Shown here: in pieces, positions 42,487 to 51,744 of the stretch
Position numbering within the stretch: the first letter of the stretch is position 1
How the letters are laid out: each line of letters starts with the position of its first letter
From: Parasphingopyxis algicola
GTDB lineage: Bacteria > Pseudomonadota > Alphaproteobacteria > Sphingomonadales > Sphingomonadaceae
Direction: 5' to 3'
Assembly (NCBI RefSeq): GCF_013378075.1
Contig: NZ_CP051131.1
Coordinates: 2,554,501 to 2,618,500, forward strand
DNA length: 64,000 bases
Notes under the pieces: model-generated
Told to the model about the DNA's origin: nothing
The model's input: only the letters and a program-made list of their open reading frames with translations
Database searches by the model: none
Program-made: the position numbers and the translations under genes

Positions 42487-43503
42487 TCAGTATGCCCGCG
42501 CCACCGCGAATTCGACGGCTTCGGTCAGCGCCGCCTTGGCCTGGCCCTTGGCGAACGGCCCGAGCGCGTCGATGGCGCGCTGGCCGTAATGACGCGCGCG
42601 GGCCATGGTGTCGGCGATGGCGTTGTGATGGATCAGCAGGTCCTTGGCCTGGGCCAGATCCTCGTCGCCGATGCGTCGGCCTTCGATCGCATCGCGCCAG
42701 AAGGTCTTTTCCTCGTCGCTACCGCGCGCATAGGCGAGGATCACGGGAAGCGTCACCTTGCCGTCGCGGAAATCGTCGCCGACATCCTTGCCCATCGTTT
42801 CTTCGTCCGAGACATAGTCGATCGCGTCGTCGACCAGCTGGAAGGCGATGCCGAGATTGCGGCCATAGGCGTCGAGCGCCTCCTCGATCTCCTCGTCGCG
42901 TTCGGCGACGACGGCGGCGATCCGGCAGGCGGCGGCGAACAGCGCCGCCGTCTTCGCGCCGATAATATCGAGATAGCGGTCTTCGCCGGTATCGATCCGG
43001 CGTTGGGCCGTGAGCTGGTTGACCTCGCCCTCGGCGATAACGGCGCTGGCGCCCGAAAGGATGCGCAGCACCTTGAGGCTGCCATCCTCGACCATCAGCT
43101 CGAAGGAGCGCGAGAAGAGGAAATCGCCGACGAGCACGCTCGCCGGATTGCCCCAGATGACGTTGGCGGTCTTCTTGCCGCGCCGCTGGTCGGAGACATC
43201 GACGACATCGTCGTGGAGCAGGGTCGCGGTGTGGATGAACTCGACACAGGCAGCGAGCTTGTGATGCCGGTCGCCCGGATAGTCGAGCAGCTTCGCCGAA
43301 GCGAGGGTCAGCATCGGCCGCATGCGCTTGCCGCCGCCCGCGATCAGATGCCCGGCCAGTTCGGGGATCAGCGGAACGTCGGACTGCATGCGATCGAGGA
43401 TCACCTGGTTGACGCGGTTCATGTCGGCCGCGACCAGAGCGATCATCGGATCGAGCGACGGCGGCGCGTCGTCGCCGCGGATCGGGGTTATGGTAGCGCT
43501 CAT
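42487..43503 (-). CDS. ispB: Polyprenyl (octaprenyl-type) diphosphate synthase
   Basis: A 338-residue trans-prenyltransferase, start ATG 43503. First Asp-rich motif: HTATLLHDDVVDVSDQRRGKKTAN, second: GIAFQLVDDAIDYVSDE. GGGKRMRPML and GNPASVLVGDFLFSRSFELM are also conserved. It extends farnesyl diphosphate with isopentenyl units to the side chain of ubiquinone, usually octa- or decaprenyl; chain length cannot be fixed from sequence. The end ARAY is slightly unusual. Confidence 0.94.
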   Translation of the reverse strand: MSATITPIRGDDAPPSLDPMIALVAADMNRVNQVILDRMQSDVPLIPELAGHLIAGGGKRMRPMLTLASAKLLDYPGDRHHKLAACVEFIHTATLLHDDVVDVSDQRRGKKTANVIWGNPASVLVGDFLFSRSFELMVEDGSLKVLRILSGASAVIAEGEVNQLTAQRRIDTGEDRYLDIIGAKTAALFAAACRIAAVVAERDEEIEEALDAYGRNLGIAFQLVDDAIDYVSDEETMGKDVGDDFRDGKVTLPVILAYARGSDEEKTFWRDAIEGRRIGDEDLAQAKDLLIHHNAIADTMARARHYGQRAIDALGPFAKGQAKAALTEAVEFAVARAY

Positions 43504-43735
43504 TGCGTGACGGCTCTGACGGGATTTCGGTGCAAAGGCAAGGCTTGGGGAACTTGGAAGACTATCAGACGCACCCGGACCATGTCGGCCTGTACAGCGT
43601 TCTCGGCGATAACCCCCCCGCGTCCCGAAACAGTTCTGGCGGCCCCATCCGTTCCGCTCTAGGTTTTGTGGTGAGCAGCGGCTTTTTATCGCCATATTCC
43701 AACTGCATATCCGGGCCAGAACAAGGGGACAGGTC

Positions 43736-44239
43736 ATGACAAGAATGATGATTTTCGCAATGACTGCCGCAGCGCTGGCAGCGAATTCGACAATGGCGGC
43801 GGCAGCCGACGATCGAGGGCTTGAGCTCCATCAACCGTTCCAGACCCGGTCCCAGCAGTCGCTGGGTGGGCAGGCCAGCCTGACGATCCGTTTCGGCGGC
43901 AATCAGTCTCTTGAAGAACGTACGCAACTCAGCCTGGTCGCAGGTCCGGCCATCGCCATCGATCGACCTGACGGCCGCAATCTGATCGTCGGCGACCTGG
44001 CCAGTCTGCGGTTCAGGCCCAGCGGTGAACTCTCTTTTGCACTGGCCAATACCGAAGTTGCAGGGTGGCAACCCGTGCTTCGTGCGCAGGAAGAAGATAC
44101 CGAAGAAGATGATGACGATACCGTTGAGACTGTTCTGACGGGAGGGGCTATTGCCTTGGGTGTATTCGGCGTTGTCGTAGCCGCTGGCTTTGCTTCGTTG
44201 ATAATCGCTTGCAACTCTCCAGAGGGTTGCGGTGAATGA
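43736..44239 (+). CDS. Exported protein with C-terminal membrane helix, unknown function
   Basis: A 167-residue protein. Signal peptide: MTRMMIFAMTAAALAANSTMAAAA. The middle is beta-rich (QASLTIRFGGNQSLEERTQLSLVAGPAIAIDRPDGRNLIVGDLASLRFRPSGELSFALAN), then an acidic cluster EEDTEEDDDDTVETV and a C-terminal helix (GAIALGVFGVVVAAGFASLIIAC) with a short Cys-containing tail. I do not know the family. The gene has a clear GGGGACAG ribosome site and its own long upstream gap (43504-43735). Confidence 0.65.
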   Translation: MTRMMIFAMTAAALAANSTMAAAADDRGLELHQPFQTRSQQSLGGQASLTIRFGGNQSLEERTQLSLVAGPAIAIDRPDGRNLIVGDLASLRFRPSGELSFALANTEVAGWQPVLRAQEEDTEEDDDDTVETVLTGGAIALGVFGVVVAAGFASLIIACNSPEGCGE

Positions 44240-44335
44240 TAGCAAAATACCAAAGATCAGCGGTGTGAGGCGATGGAAACGCCGGCGCGAGGAAGACGGG
44301 TAAGCCGCCTTACTCGCGCCGAATAACGAAACCGC

Positions 44336-44362
44336 CAAAAAGGAGCCGGTCGGACCGGCCCC
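44336..44362 (-). terminator. Rho-independent terminator of the P450 gene
   Basis: On the minus strand GGGGCCGG-TCCGA-CCGGCTCC (one mismatch) is followed by TTTTTGG right after the P450 stop at 44365. A second hairpin, GGCGCGAG ... CTCGCGCC, lies just beyond it. Confidence 0.7.
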
Positions 44363-44364
44363 TG

Positions 44365-45699
44365 TCAAGCCTTGAAGCTGACCGGCAGCTCGGTGATCGC
44401 ATGGACGAAATTGTTGGGCGCGCAGACCATTTCGCCATCCATCACCATGTCGGGGAAGCGGGCGAGGAGCTGGCGATAGGCGCTTTCGAGCTGCATCAGC
44501 GCGATCTGGCGGCCGAGGCACACATGCTTGCCGAAACCGAAGGCCAGGTTCTTATCGGCGTTTTTCCGCTCGATATCGAATGTATGCGGGTTCTCGAACA
44601 TCGCCGGATCGCGATTGGCGGCGCCGTACCACATGACGACCTTTTCGCCCGCGGCGATCGGCTGGCCGCCGACCTCGGCATCCTCCAGCGCCGTGCGCTT
44701 CATATGGATGACCGGGCTGATCAGCCGGACCGCTTCCTGGATCGCGTTCGGCAGCAGGTCCGGATTGTCGATCAGCCTGGCCTTCTGGTCGGGATTTTCG
44801 GTCAGCAGCTTCATCATCCCGGAAATCGAGTTCCGCGTCGTGTCGTTGCCGGCGATGAAGATCAGCTCCCAGGCGCCGTTCAGATACATTTCGGGCATCG
44901 GATCGCCGTCGACGATGGCGTTCGCGATCGCGCTCATCAAATCCTCGCGCGGTTCGTCCTGCCGCTTCCTGATCTCGTGCATGCCATAGTCGAAAAATTC
45001 GCGGATGCGGTCTTCCCAGCCATTATAGACCTGGATCATCTCGGGCGTCGGCTGCAACAGCCCTTCGCGGATCGCGCCGAAATAGGGCGCCATCTCCAGG
45101 TCCGTCATCCACTGGACGAGCCGCGGCCGGTCCGCCTGGTCCACGCCCAGAAGCTCGGCGAGCGTGAATAGCGGCAGCTGCGCGGCGAACTCGTCGACGA
45201 GGTTGCAGTGCGGGGCCTTGTCCGCCAGCTCGTCGAGCAGCTCGCTCACCTTGACGTCGACCTTCTCCTTGAGCTGCTTGATATAGGCGGGCGTGAAGAA
45301 GGGCATGTGCTGGCGGCGCAGCTCGAGATGCGGCTCGCCGTCGAGCGCGATCATGTTGTCGAGCGCGGCCGGCGAGAGCAGCGGGTGCATATTGTCCGGA
45401 TCGCCGTAGGAGATGTTCACGCCGCCCTTCTGGCTGGAAAAGATCTCCGGCTTTTTCGAGATCGCCTTCACATCGGCATAGCGGGTGAACGCCCAATAGC
45501 CGGGTTCGCCCTGCATCGGCTCGTCCTGCCAATAGACCGGCGCCTCCTCGAGCAGGCGGACATAGCCGTCGGCCGGGTGGCCTTTGCGGAAGAGATCGAT
45601 GTCCGAGAGATTGACGATCTCGCCGGCATCGTAAACCGGCGGGTTGCGCGGCCCGACCCAGCCGGGGCGGCGATAGTGTTCGTGATTGAGCTCGAGCAT
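44365..45699 (-). CDS. Cytochrome P450
   Basis: A 444-residue bacterial P450, start ATG 45699 behind AGGAGG; the longer frame from 45732 lacks it. Key parts: the I-helix oxygen-binding AWELIFIAGNDTTRNSISGMM, the E-x-x-R helix (IQEAVRLISPVIHMKRT), and the heme-thiolate loop LAFGFGKHVCLGRQIALMQLESAYRQLLARFP. It is soluble and needs ferredoxin plus a reductase, which are not coded nearby. Similar P450s act on terpenes, steroids or aromatic acids. A TauD-type oxygenase gene follows downstream with palindrome E between. Confidence 0.94.
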   Translation of the reverse strand: MLELNHEHYRRPGWVGPRNPPVYDAGEIVNLSDIDLFRKGHPADGYVRLLEEAPVYWQDEPMQGEPGYWAFTRYADVKAISKKPEIFSSQKGGVNISYGDPDNMHPLLSPAALDNMIALDGEPHLELRRQHMPFFTPAYIKQLKEKVDVKVSELLDELADKAPHCNLVDEFAAQLPLFTLAELLGVDQADRPRLVQWMTDLEMAPYFGAIREGLLQPTPEMIQVYNGWEDRIREFFDYGMHEIRKRQDEPREDLMSAIANAIVDGDPMPEMYLNGAWELIFIAGNDTTRNSISGMMKLLTENPDQKARLIDNPDLLPNAIQEAVRLISPVIHMKRTALEDAEVGGQPIAAGEKVVMWYGAANRDPAMFENPHTFDIERKNADKNLAFGFGKHVCLGRQIALMQLESAYRQLLARFPDMVMDGEMVCAPNNFVHAITELPVSFKA

Positions 45700-45771
45700 C
45701 AGGCATCCTCCTACTGACACCGATGATAGCAAGGCCTTACGTTCACGTTAAGGAGAATCGTCGGGGGATTC

Positions 45772-45957
45772 TGTTTGTCAGAAACTTCCTATCGGAAGTT
45801 CGCCGCACCGGGTTTTGGTTTGTCAGAACGTTGCTCGCGCAACGTCGCCGCACCGGCCCGCACCCCCTCCCGGCCTCCCATTGAGTATACCCTAGTGGGA
45901 GGCCGGGTGGGGGTGCGGGCCGGTGCGGCGATTTCCCGAAAGGGAAATCCTGACAAT
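45772..45957. repeat. Long intergenic palindrome, copy E
   Basis: Core arms (45849-45879 with 45896-45927) around the loop TTGAGTATACCCTAG; one change of CTCC/GGTGG breaks the lower stem. Flanks: AACTTCC-TATC-GGAAGTT, ACGTTGC-TCGC-GCAACGT on the left and ATTTCCC-GAAA-GGGAAAT on the right, each with TGTCAGA or TCCTGACA. It sits 3 bases from the TauD stop at 45961, in the gap between P450 and TauD. Confidence 0.9.
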
Positions 45958-45960
45958 CAG

Positions 45961-46836
45961 TTAAGTCGGGTCTGACGAATAATAGGGCCGGCCGCCCTTG
46001 ATCGTCGCGCGCTCCATCGCCCGGCGGGCGGGGAAATAGTCGGAGGCGGCGAAATGCTGGCAGGCGCGATTGTCCCAAAAGGCGATCGATCCCGGCGCCC
46101 AGCGGAAGCGGCACTGTATCTCGGGATTGGCAGCCTGCGCATAGAGATGACGGAGCAGGTCGGCGCTCTCCCGATCGGACAGTCCCTTGATATGGCTCGT
46201 GAAGGCGCCGTTGACATAGAGGCAGGGGAGCCCGGTTTCGGGATGGGTGCGGACGACCGGATGTTCCATCGGCGGATATTGCTCGTGCAGCTCTTCGGGC
46301 CGCTTGCCGAGCCGCTTCGCGAATACGCGCGCGATATCGTGGACGGCCGTCAGCCCGGTGACGAAGCGCCGCATCTCGTCGGACAGGCCTGTGAACGCGG
46401 CGTGCATGTCGGCGAACAAGGTGTCGCCACCGACCTCGGGAACCTCGATCGCGCGCAGGATCGATCCGAGCGAGGGCTCGGCGCGCCAGGTGACGTCCGA
46501 ATGCCACATATTCTCCTGGCCCCGGCTCTTGGGGCCATGCTCGATCCGCAGGATCTCGGGAAGCGCCTGGTCCTTGGGTGTCGCCGGATGGATTTCGAGT
46601 TCGCCGAACATCTGCGCGAAGGCGAGATGCTGTTCACGGCTGATGTCCTGATCGCGGAAGAAGATGACCTTGTGATCGAGCAGCGCCTGGCGGATCGCCG
46701 GGATCGCATCGCCGATATCGGACGCGCCGAGATCGATATCGAGCAGCTCGGCGCCGATCGCGGGCGTCAGCGGGCGGATGGTGAACGGCGTATCGGTGGA
46801 CGCCTTTATCTCGGTGGCGGCATCGATATCGGCCAT
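45961..46836 (-). CDS. TauD/TfdA-family 2-oxoglutarate-dependent dioxygenase
   Basis: A 291-residue iron enzyme. The iron triad is H-x-D in NMWHSDVTWRAEPS and the distal His in CQHFAASDY, with Arg in FPARRAMERATI for 2-oxoglutarate. FFRDQDISREQHLAFAQMFGELEIHP is the usual start region. TauD-type enzymes hydroxylate taurine, 2,4-D, alkyl sulfates or other small acids; the substrate is not determined. It lies upstream (in transcription direction) of the P450 gene's stop only in the sense of the map: it reads away from it, toward palindrome E, with its own start facing the TpsB-like gene. Confidence 0.9.
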   Translation of the reverse strand: MADIDAATEIKASTDTPFTIRPLTPAIGAELLDIDLGASDIGDAIPAIRQALLDHKVIFFRDQDISREQHLAFAQMFGELEIHPATPKDQALPEILRIEHGPKSRGQENMWHSDVTWRAEPSLGSILRAIEVPEVGGDTLFADMHAAFTGLSDEMRRFVTGLTAVHDIARVFAKRLGKRPEELHEQYPPMEHPVVRTHPETGLPCLYVNGAFTSHIKGLSDRESADLLRHLYAQAANPEIQCRFRWAPGSIAFWDNRACQHFAASDYFPARRAMERATIKGGRPYYSSDPT

Positions 46837-47039
46837 GGCCCGACTCTCCCCTCGTTGCGGCGCGCAGACTGAACCCAAAGCGATACGGCCGCAAGGACAG
46901 CTTTAAACCTTTCAGTAAACGCGCTGTTATACTGGCTGTTGGAAATTGGGCGGCTAATACTGGTGATAGACGAGCCGACAAAAGTCGAGCCGGATAACGG
47001 GTGCGCAAGGCAACGGTCCGACAAGGGGAAGGATTGCGG

Positions 47040-48608
47040 ATGCGGACATTACCCTGTTCGATGCTGGCATTGGCGGCGTTGGTGTCGTTCGGCTCGCCGC
47101 TCGCCGCGCGATCCGCGAGCCCCGGCATTCCATATGATTTCGCCGACACGGGCGGACCCGTTTCGCAAATCGCGGTCGACGGGGCGACCCGCTACGATTC
47201 CCATCATCTGCTCGCCTTCGCCGCCGCCCATGCCCGCGCATCGCATGGCGCGCTGACCGCATCGGGCACGGCGGATGCGATCGCGCTGATGTATCGCGAA
47301 GACGGCTATCCGCTCGCCGAAGCGCATTATCGCTACGACGCGGCGACCGGCACGCTGACCTTTCACATCCTCGAAGGCTTTATCGAGCGCGTTTCCGTCG
47401 AGGGCTTTTCGGACGGCGTCGCCGCGCGGATCGCGGGCTATGCGGATCGGCTCATCGGTCGGGCGCCGCTGACCCAGGCCGAACTCGAGCGCGCGATCGT
47501 GCTGGCTTCCGATCTTTCCGGAGTGACGCTTGTCTCCGAGCTCGACCACGAACCGGGCGACGCCGGAACGCGCCTGCGCATCATCGGATCGGAGCGGCGT
47601 CAGTCGGGCGCGGTCGGCATCGAAACCATACCATTGCGGCCGGACGCCGCCGTCCGCATCTTCGCGGTCGAGGAGATTTACAGCCTTGCCACGGCCGGCG
47701 ATATGCTTCGCCTGCTCGGCCAGGCGACGCTCGATCGCGGCGACGACTGGTCGGTCGCGGGGACGCTCGTCTACCGGACGCCGGTCGGCGCGTCGGGCAG
47801 CTATATCGAGGCGTTCGCCGGCAATGTCATCGCGCGCCGCGATCTCGGCACCGTGGCGACCGACGATCGGCTGCGCGGCTATAACGCGGCGCTGATATTC
47901 GGTTATCCGATCCGCCGCAGCGTCCACCGTTTCACCTATCTGCTCGGCGAATATGAATTTGTCGAAGCCCGTTCGCGCTTTGGCGGCCAACGACTGTCGA
48001 GCACCAGCCATTCGCTGCGCGCCCATGCGATCACTGGGGTCAATCTCGACAATGGCGGGATCGTCCAGGCAGGGCTGACGCTGAGCGCCGGCCGCCGGCC
48101 CGGGACCGATGCGGGCGAGCTGCGGGACGGCGCGCGCAGCTTCGCGCATATCCGCGGCGAGTTCGGGCTCGTCGTTCCGATCGATCGCCGCAATGCGACC
48201 TATTTCCGGCTCGAGGCCCGCGGCCAATGGGCGGACACAAGGCTTCCCGAGGTCGAGCGGTTTGCCCTCGGGCATGCGCCCTTTCTCCGCGGCTATGCGC
48301 CGGCCGAAATCGAAGGCGATAGCGGTTATGGAGCGAGCATCGAGTTCGACCATGTGATCGAGACCGGTTCGTCCGCGATCCCGTCGGTCGTGCCGACGGT
48401 GTTTTTCGATATCGGCGCCGCCGATGTCCGCGACCGGCGGGTCGGAGAAACCGGCGATCGCTGGCTGGCCTCGGCCGGCATCGGCGCGGAGGTGCGATTC
48501 GGAGGCGCTATCTCGATCGCAGGCTGGGCCGCCATGCCGCTGCGCGACGGCCCCCAGAGCCGGTCGGGCAATCCGGCTTTCCATATCAGCCTGTCGAAGG
48601 GATGGTGA
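47040..48608 (+). CDS. TpsB/ShlB-like outer-membrane protein (two-partner secretion or Omp85 type)
   Basis: A 522-residue protein, start ATG 47040 behind AAGGGGAAGG. Signal peptide (MRTLPCSMLALAALVSFGSPLAAR), then a POTRA-like part (ISQIAVDGATRYDSHHLLAF, DAIALMYREDGYPLAEAHYRYDAATGTLTFHILEGFIERVSVEGFSD, PLTQAELERAIVLASDLSGV), and a beta-barrel with the FLRGYAPAEIEGDSGYGASIEFDH motif, the 'VRGY' hallmark of TpsB proteins. These export a large TpsA partner; no TpsA with a filamentous-haemagglutinin repeat is near. The next gene starts two bases after the stop, so it is the natural partner candidate. Confidence 0.85.
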   Translation: MRTLPCSMLALAALVSFGSPLAARSASPGIPYDFADTGGPVSQIAVDGATRYDSHHLLAFAAAHARASHGALTASGTADAIALMYREDGYPLAEAHYRYDAATGTLTFHILEGFIERVSVEGFSDGVAARIAGYADRLIGRAPLTQAELERAIVLASDLSGVTLVSELDHEPGDAGTRLRIIGSERRQSGAVGIETIPLRPDAAVRIFAVEEIYSLATAGDMLRLLGQATLDRGDDWSVAGTLVYRTPVGASGSYIEAFAGNVIARRDLGTVATDDRLRGYNAALIFGYPIRRSVHRFTYLLGEYEFVEARSRFGGQRLSSTSHSLRAHAITGVNLDNGGIVQAGLTLSAGRRPGTDAGELRDGARSFAHIRGEFGLVVPIDRRNATYFRLEARGQWADTRLPEVERFALGHAPFLRGYAPAEIEGDSGYGASIEFDHVIETGSSAIPSVVPTVFFDIGAADVRDRRVGETGDRWLASAGIGAEVRFGGAISIAGWAAMPLRDGPQSRSGNPAFHISLSKGW

Positions 48609-48609
48609 G

Positions 48610-49965
48610 ATGATCGCGATACGTCTCGTCGGCGGAATGGCCCTTGGCACCGCACTGCTCGCGGCAGTCCCGGCTATGGCGGCGGGTAATCACCATGGCT
48701 GGTGCCGCGGCGTCGGCAACCCGCATCACAGCACGGCCTGTGTAGCCGGGCCCGTCAACACGCCGCCGGGCGAGACGGGCCAGACTCCGGTCGCCAACCA
48801 AAATCCGCCGACGGATACGGGTTTGCCGCAAACGCCCGATCAACACGTCGTCCCTCCGCAACCGCCCGCGCAGCAGGTGCCGCCGACGCCGGTTCAGCAG
48901 GTGCCACCGACGCCGGTGCAGCAGGTGCCGCAGCCTGTACTGCCGCCGCAGCGCACACCGCCGATGGTGCCGCCGCAACCGCCCGCGCAGCAGGTCCCTC
49001 CCACGCCGGTCCAGCAGGTCCCTCCCACGCCGGTCCAGCAGGTGCCGCAGCCCGTGCTGCCGCCGCAGCGCACACCGCCGATGATCCCGCCGCAGCCGCC
49101 CGCGCAACAGGTGCCGCCCACGCCGGTGCAGCAGGTGCCGCAGCCCGTGCTGCCGCCGCAACGCACGCCGCCGATGGTGCCGCCGCAGCCGCCGGTCCAA
49201 CAGGTCCCGCCCACGCCGGTGCAGCAAGTGCCGCAGCCGGTGCTGCCGCCGCAGCGGACGCCGCCGATAGTGCCGCCGCAGCCGCCGACGCAGCAGGTGC
49301 CGCAGCCGCCGGTCCAGCAGGTCCCGCAACCCGTGCTCCCGCCGCAGCGCACGCCGCCGATAGTGCCGCCGCAGCCGCCGACGCAGCAGGTTCCGCCGAC
49401 GCCGGTGCAGCAGGTCCCGCAACCGGTGCTGCCGCCGCAGCGCACGCCGCCCATGGTCCCGCCGCAGCCGCCAACGCAGCAGGTTCCGCCGACGCCGGTG
49501 CAGCAGGTGCCGCAACCGGTGCTGCCGCCGCAGCGGACGCCCGGCGCGGTGACGGTCACGGTGCGGCCCGATATGCGGCCGCCGGTCCCGGCGCAGACGG
49601 GACCGGTCGCGATCGCCAGGCCAAGACCGGTCACAGGACAGACCGTGACGGTGCCCGTGCAACGCCCCGATACTCTGGTGGGTCCGCTCACCGATGTTCC
49701 GCCGCATGGCGGTTTCGTGGCGGTCGAGCCCGGCCGGCACGACCCCCATGCCCTGCCCAGCTTCGAGGACGATCATGGAACGCACCAGTGTCTGGCCAGC
49801 GGCTTCGGCCGACGGCATGTGTCCGGCGACGGCGAACGGACGCGCTCGGCTGGCGTCGTCCCGATATTGCGAACTCCCGACATGGTGATGCGCGACATTC
49901 CGGCGCTGCGCCATCGCGGCGCGGAATGCGTGATCCTGATCAGGCGGCGTCACGCCGAGAAATGA
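48610..49965 (+). CDS. Exported Pro/Gln-rich tandem-repeat protein
   Basis: A 451-residue protein with a signal peptide (MIAIRLVGGMALGTALLAAVPAMAAG), then a Cys-containing head (HHGWCRGVGNPHHSTACVAG). Residues about 80-310 hold seven copies of a repeat of 31 residues (VPPQPP-x-QQVPPTPVQQV and VPQPVLPPQRTPP), with one extra VPPTPVQQ block in the first two units. The C-terminal 130 residues are non-repetitive and end with ECVILIRRRHAEK. The gene overlaps the end of the TpsB-like gene's operon region, two bases after its stop. It may be the secreted partner or a periplasmic stalk; no known TpsA signature was seen. Confidence 0.8.
   Translation: MIAIRLVGGMALGTALLAAVPAMAAGNHHGWCRGVGNPHHSTACVAGPVNTPPGETGQTPVANQNPPTDTGLPQTPDQHVVPPQPPAQQVPPTPVQQVPPTPVQQVPQPVLPPQRTPPMVPPQPPAQQVPPTPVQQVPPTPVQQVPQPVLPPQRTPPMIPPQPPAQQVPPTPVQQVPQPVLPPQRTPPMVPPQPPVQQVPPTPVQQVPQPVLPPQRTPPIVPPQPPTQQVPQPPVQQVPQPVLPPQRTPPIVPPQPPTQQVPPTPVQQVPQPVLPPQRTPPMVPPQPPTQQVPPTPVQQVPQPVLPPQRTPGAVTVTVRPDMRPPVPAQTGPVAIARPRPVTGQTVTVPVQRPDTLVGPLTDVPPHGGFVAVEPGRHDPHALPSFEDDHGTHQCLASGFGRRHVSGDGERTRSAGVVPILRTPDMVMRDIPALRHRGAECVILIRRRHAEK
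48852..49545 (+). repeat. Tandem repeat inside the Pro/Gln-rich gene
   Basis: Seven direct copies of a unit of about 93 bases; the first two are longer by one 24-base block. Copies differ at a few codons (PPAQQ, PPVQQ, PPTQQ; PPM, PPI, IPP), so they are old enough to have drifted. This is not a CRISPR: no spacers and the reading frame is kept across all units. Confidence 0.92.
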
Positions 49966-50062
49966 GGATCGAGCGGCGAGACGGGGAACTTTGTCCGCCG
50001 TTCATGCGCTTGTCTGTTGCCTCGGCGCGCATCGGCGCGCCCAGAATCGATGGAGTAACAGT

Positions 50063-50188
50063 ATGAAAACCCTCGCAATCCTCGCCGCCGCGCTGACCTT
50101 CACGGCAACCGCCGCCTGCAACACGATCGCCGGTGCCGGCGAAGACGTCGAGTCCGTCGGTGAAACCGTCCAGGACGCCGCCGAATAG
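50063..50188 (+). CDS. Entericidin-family small lipoprotein
   Basis: A 41-residue lipoprotein: MKTLAILAAALTFTATAAC (lipobox Cys 19), then NTIAGAGEDVESVGETVQDAAE. The sequence is a standard member of the EcnA/EcnB family, where N-T-x-x-G-x-G-x-D-x-x-x-x-G is conserved. Entericidin B has been described as a bacteriolytic lipoprotein controlled by osmotic and stationary-phase signals. It has the ribosome site GGAGTAACAGT. It stands alone before the M20 gene. Confidence 0.85.
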   Translation: MKTLAILAAALTFTATAACNTIAGAGEDVESVGETVQDAAE

Positions 50189-50321
50189 ACCGCACATCGC
50201 CCGGCCGCGAACCGGCGGCCGGGCACCTGCCTCATGATCGGGCATCGCGCATTTGCCCGGCGGTCGCTACCGCCCTATCGATAGGATTCGATTGGTCGGG
50301 GCGATAACGGGGACTGAAATT

Positions 50322-51662
50322 ATGCGCACATCATTATGGGCTCTTGCAGCGACACTCATGCTGGCGACGCCGGCCAGCGGCCAAAGCGATATCGCGGCGA
50401 ATGTAGACGCCGATTACAGCGCCTTTCTCGAAGAACTCTTCCTCGATTTTCATCGCAATCCCGAGCTCAGCTACATGGAGACCCGGACCGCCGGGATCAT
50501 TGCCGCGCAGTTGCGCGCGGCGGGCGTGGAGGTGACCGAGGGCGTCGGCGGCACCGGTGTCGTCGGCATCATGCGCAACGGCGAGGGGCCGACCGTCCTC
50601 GTGCGCGCGGATATGGACGGGCTGCCAGTCGCCGAGGATAGCGGCCTCGAATATGCCTCGACCGCCCGCCAGGTCGGGATCGACGGCGTCGAGGCGCCGG
50701 TCATGCATGCCTGCGGCCATGATGTGCATATCACGTCGCTCGTCGGCACCGCGCGGCAACTCGCCCGGCTCCGCGACAGCTGGAACGGCACGGTCGTCTT
50801 GATCGCGCAGCCGGCCGAGGAGCGGATCGGCGGCGCGCGGGCGATGATGGAAGACGGGCTCTACGACCGCTTTCCCAAGCCCGATTATGCGCTCGCCTTC
50901 CATGTTTCGGCCGCCCTGCCCACAGGGACCATCGCCATGCAGCCGGGCCTCATCGCCTCGTCATCGGACAGCGTCGATATCACGATCCACGGCGTGGGCG
51001 CGCATGGCGCCTATCCGCATATGGGCGTCGATCCGATCGTGATGGGCGCCGAGATCATCATGGCGCTGCAGACGCTGGTCAGCCGGACCGTCTCGCCGCT
51101 TGACCCGGCCGTCATCACGGTCGGCGCGTTCCAGGGCGGCATCAAACACAACATCATCTCCGATCGCGCGACGATGCAGCTCACCGTGCGCTCCAACGAA
51201 CAGTCGGTGCGCGAAACCCTGCTCGAGGGAATCGCGCGGATCGCGGAAAATGTGGGCCGGATGAACGGCATGCCGGAGGACCGGTTGCCGGAGGTAGAGG
51301 TGTCCACCGAGTCGACCCCGCCGACGATCAACGATGAAGCGCTGTCCAACCGGCTGCGCGGCGTCTTCGGGGGGAATTTCGGCGATGGCGTGGTCCTAGA
51401 CCCGATGGAGCAGACCGGCATGGGCGCGGAGGATTTCGCCTATTTCGTCCAGCCCGACACCGGCGTTCGCGGCGCTTATTTCAGCGTCGGCGGAACGCCC
51501 CAGGCCGCATTCGACGCGGCCGAAGCCGGCGGCCCGCCCGTGCCGTCGCACCACAGTCCCTTCTTCCGGATCGATCCCGAACCCTCGGTGACGCTCGGGA
51601 CGGAGGCGATGGTTGTCGCAGTGCTGGATCTGCTGGCGCCGGAAGGCGAAGCGAACGACTGA
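50322..51662 (+). CDS. M20-family metallopeptidase / amidohydrolase (exported)
   Basis: A 446-residue protein with a signal peptide (MRTSLWALAATLMLATPASGQ). Metal site motifs: VLVRADMDGLPVAEDSG, PVMHACGHDVHITSLVG (H-A-C-G-H-D), LIAQPAEE (the E-E pair), VITVGAFQGGIKHNIISD and the end YFSVGGTP ... PSHHSPFFRID. It belongs to the M20D group of N-acyl-amino acid or hippurate hydrolases and IAA-amino acid hydrolases. Being exported, it probably cleaves peptides or N-acyl amino acids taken up from outside. Confidence 0.92.
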   Translation: MRTSLWALAATLMLATPASGQSDIAANVDADYSAFLEELFLDFHRNPELSYMETRTAGIIAAQLRAAGVEVTEGVGGTGVVGIMRNGEGPTVLVRADMDGLPVAEDSGLEYASTARQVGIDGVEAPVMHACGHDVHITSLVGTARQLARLRDSWNGTVVLIAQPAEERIGGARAMMEDGLYDRFPKPDYALAFHVSAALPTGTIAMQPGLIASSSDSVDITIHGVGAHGAYPHMGVDPIVMGAEIIMALQTLVSRTVSPLDPAVITVGAFQGGIKHNIISDRATMQLTVRSNEQSVRETLLEGIARIAENVGRMNGMPEDRLPEVEVSTESTPPTINDEALSNRLRGVFGGNFGDGVVLDPMEQTGMGAEDFAYFVQPDTGVRGAYFSVGGTPQAAFDAAEAGGPPVPSHHSPFFRIDPEPSVTLGTEAMVVAVLDLLAPEGEAND

Positions 51663-51664
51663 TT

Positions 51665-51727
51665 TTTTCAGATTCGACCTAGCGGCCGAGCGCAGCGCTT
51701 GAGTGTAGCGAAGGTCTGACGAACAAG
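51665..51727. repeat. Degenerate remnant of the long-palindrome family
   Basis: TTTCAGATTCGACCTAGCGGCCGAGCGC, then TTGAGTGTA (the loop word) and GCGAAGGTCTGACGAAC. The small-hairpin module and the TCTGAC end are there but the long stem is gone. So this site looks like an eroded or incomplete copy, right after the M20 stop. Confidence 0.6.
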
Positions 51728-51744
51728 ACCTTGCCCCACCCCCC

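Noticed and set aside
48852-49545. Regular repeats that could look like a CRISPR array
   Set aside because: Units are contiguous, without unique spacers, and stay in frame as a Pro/Gln-rich protein.
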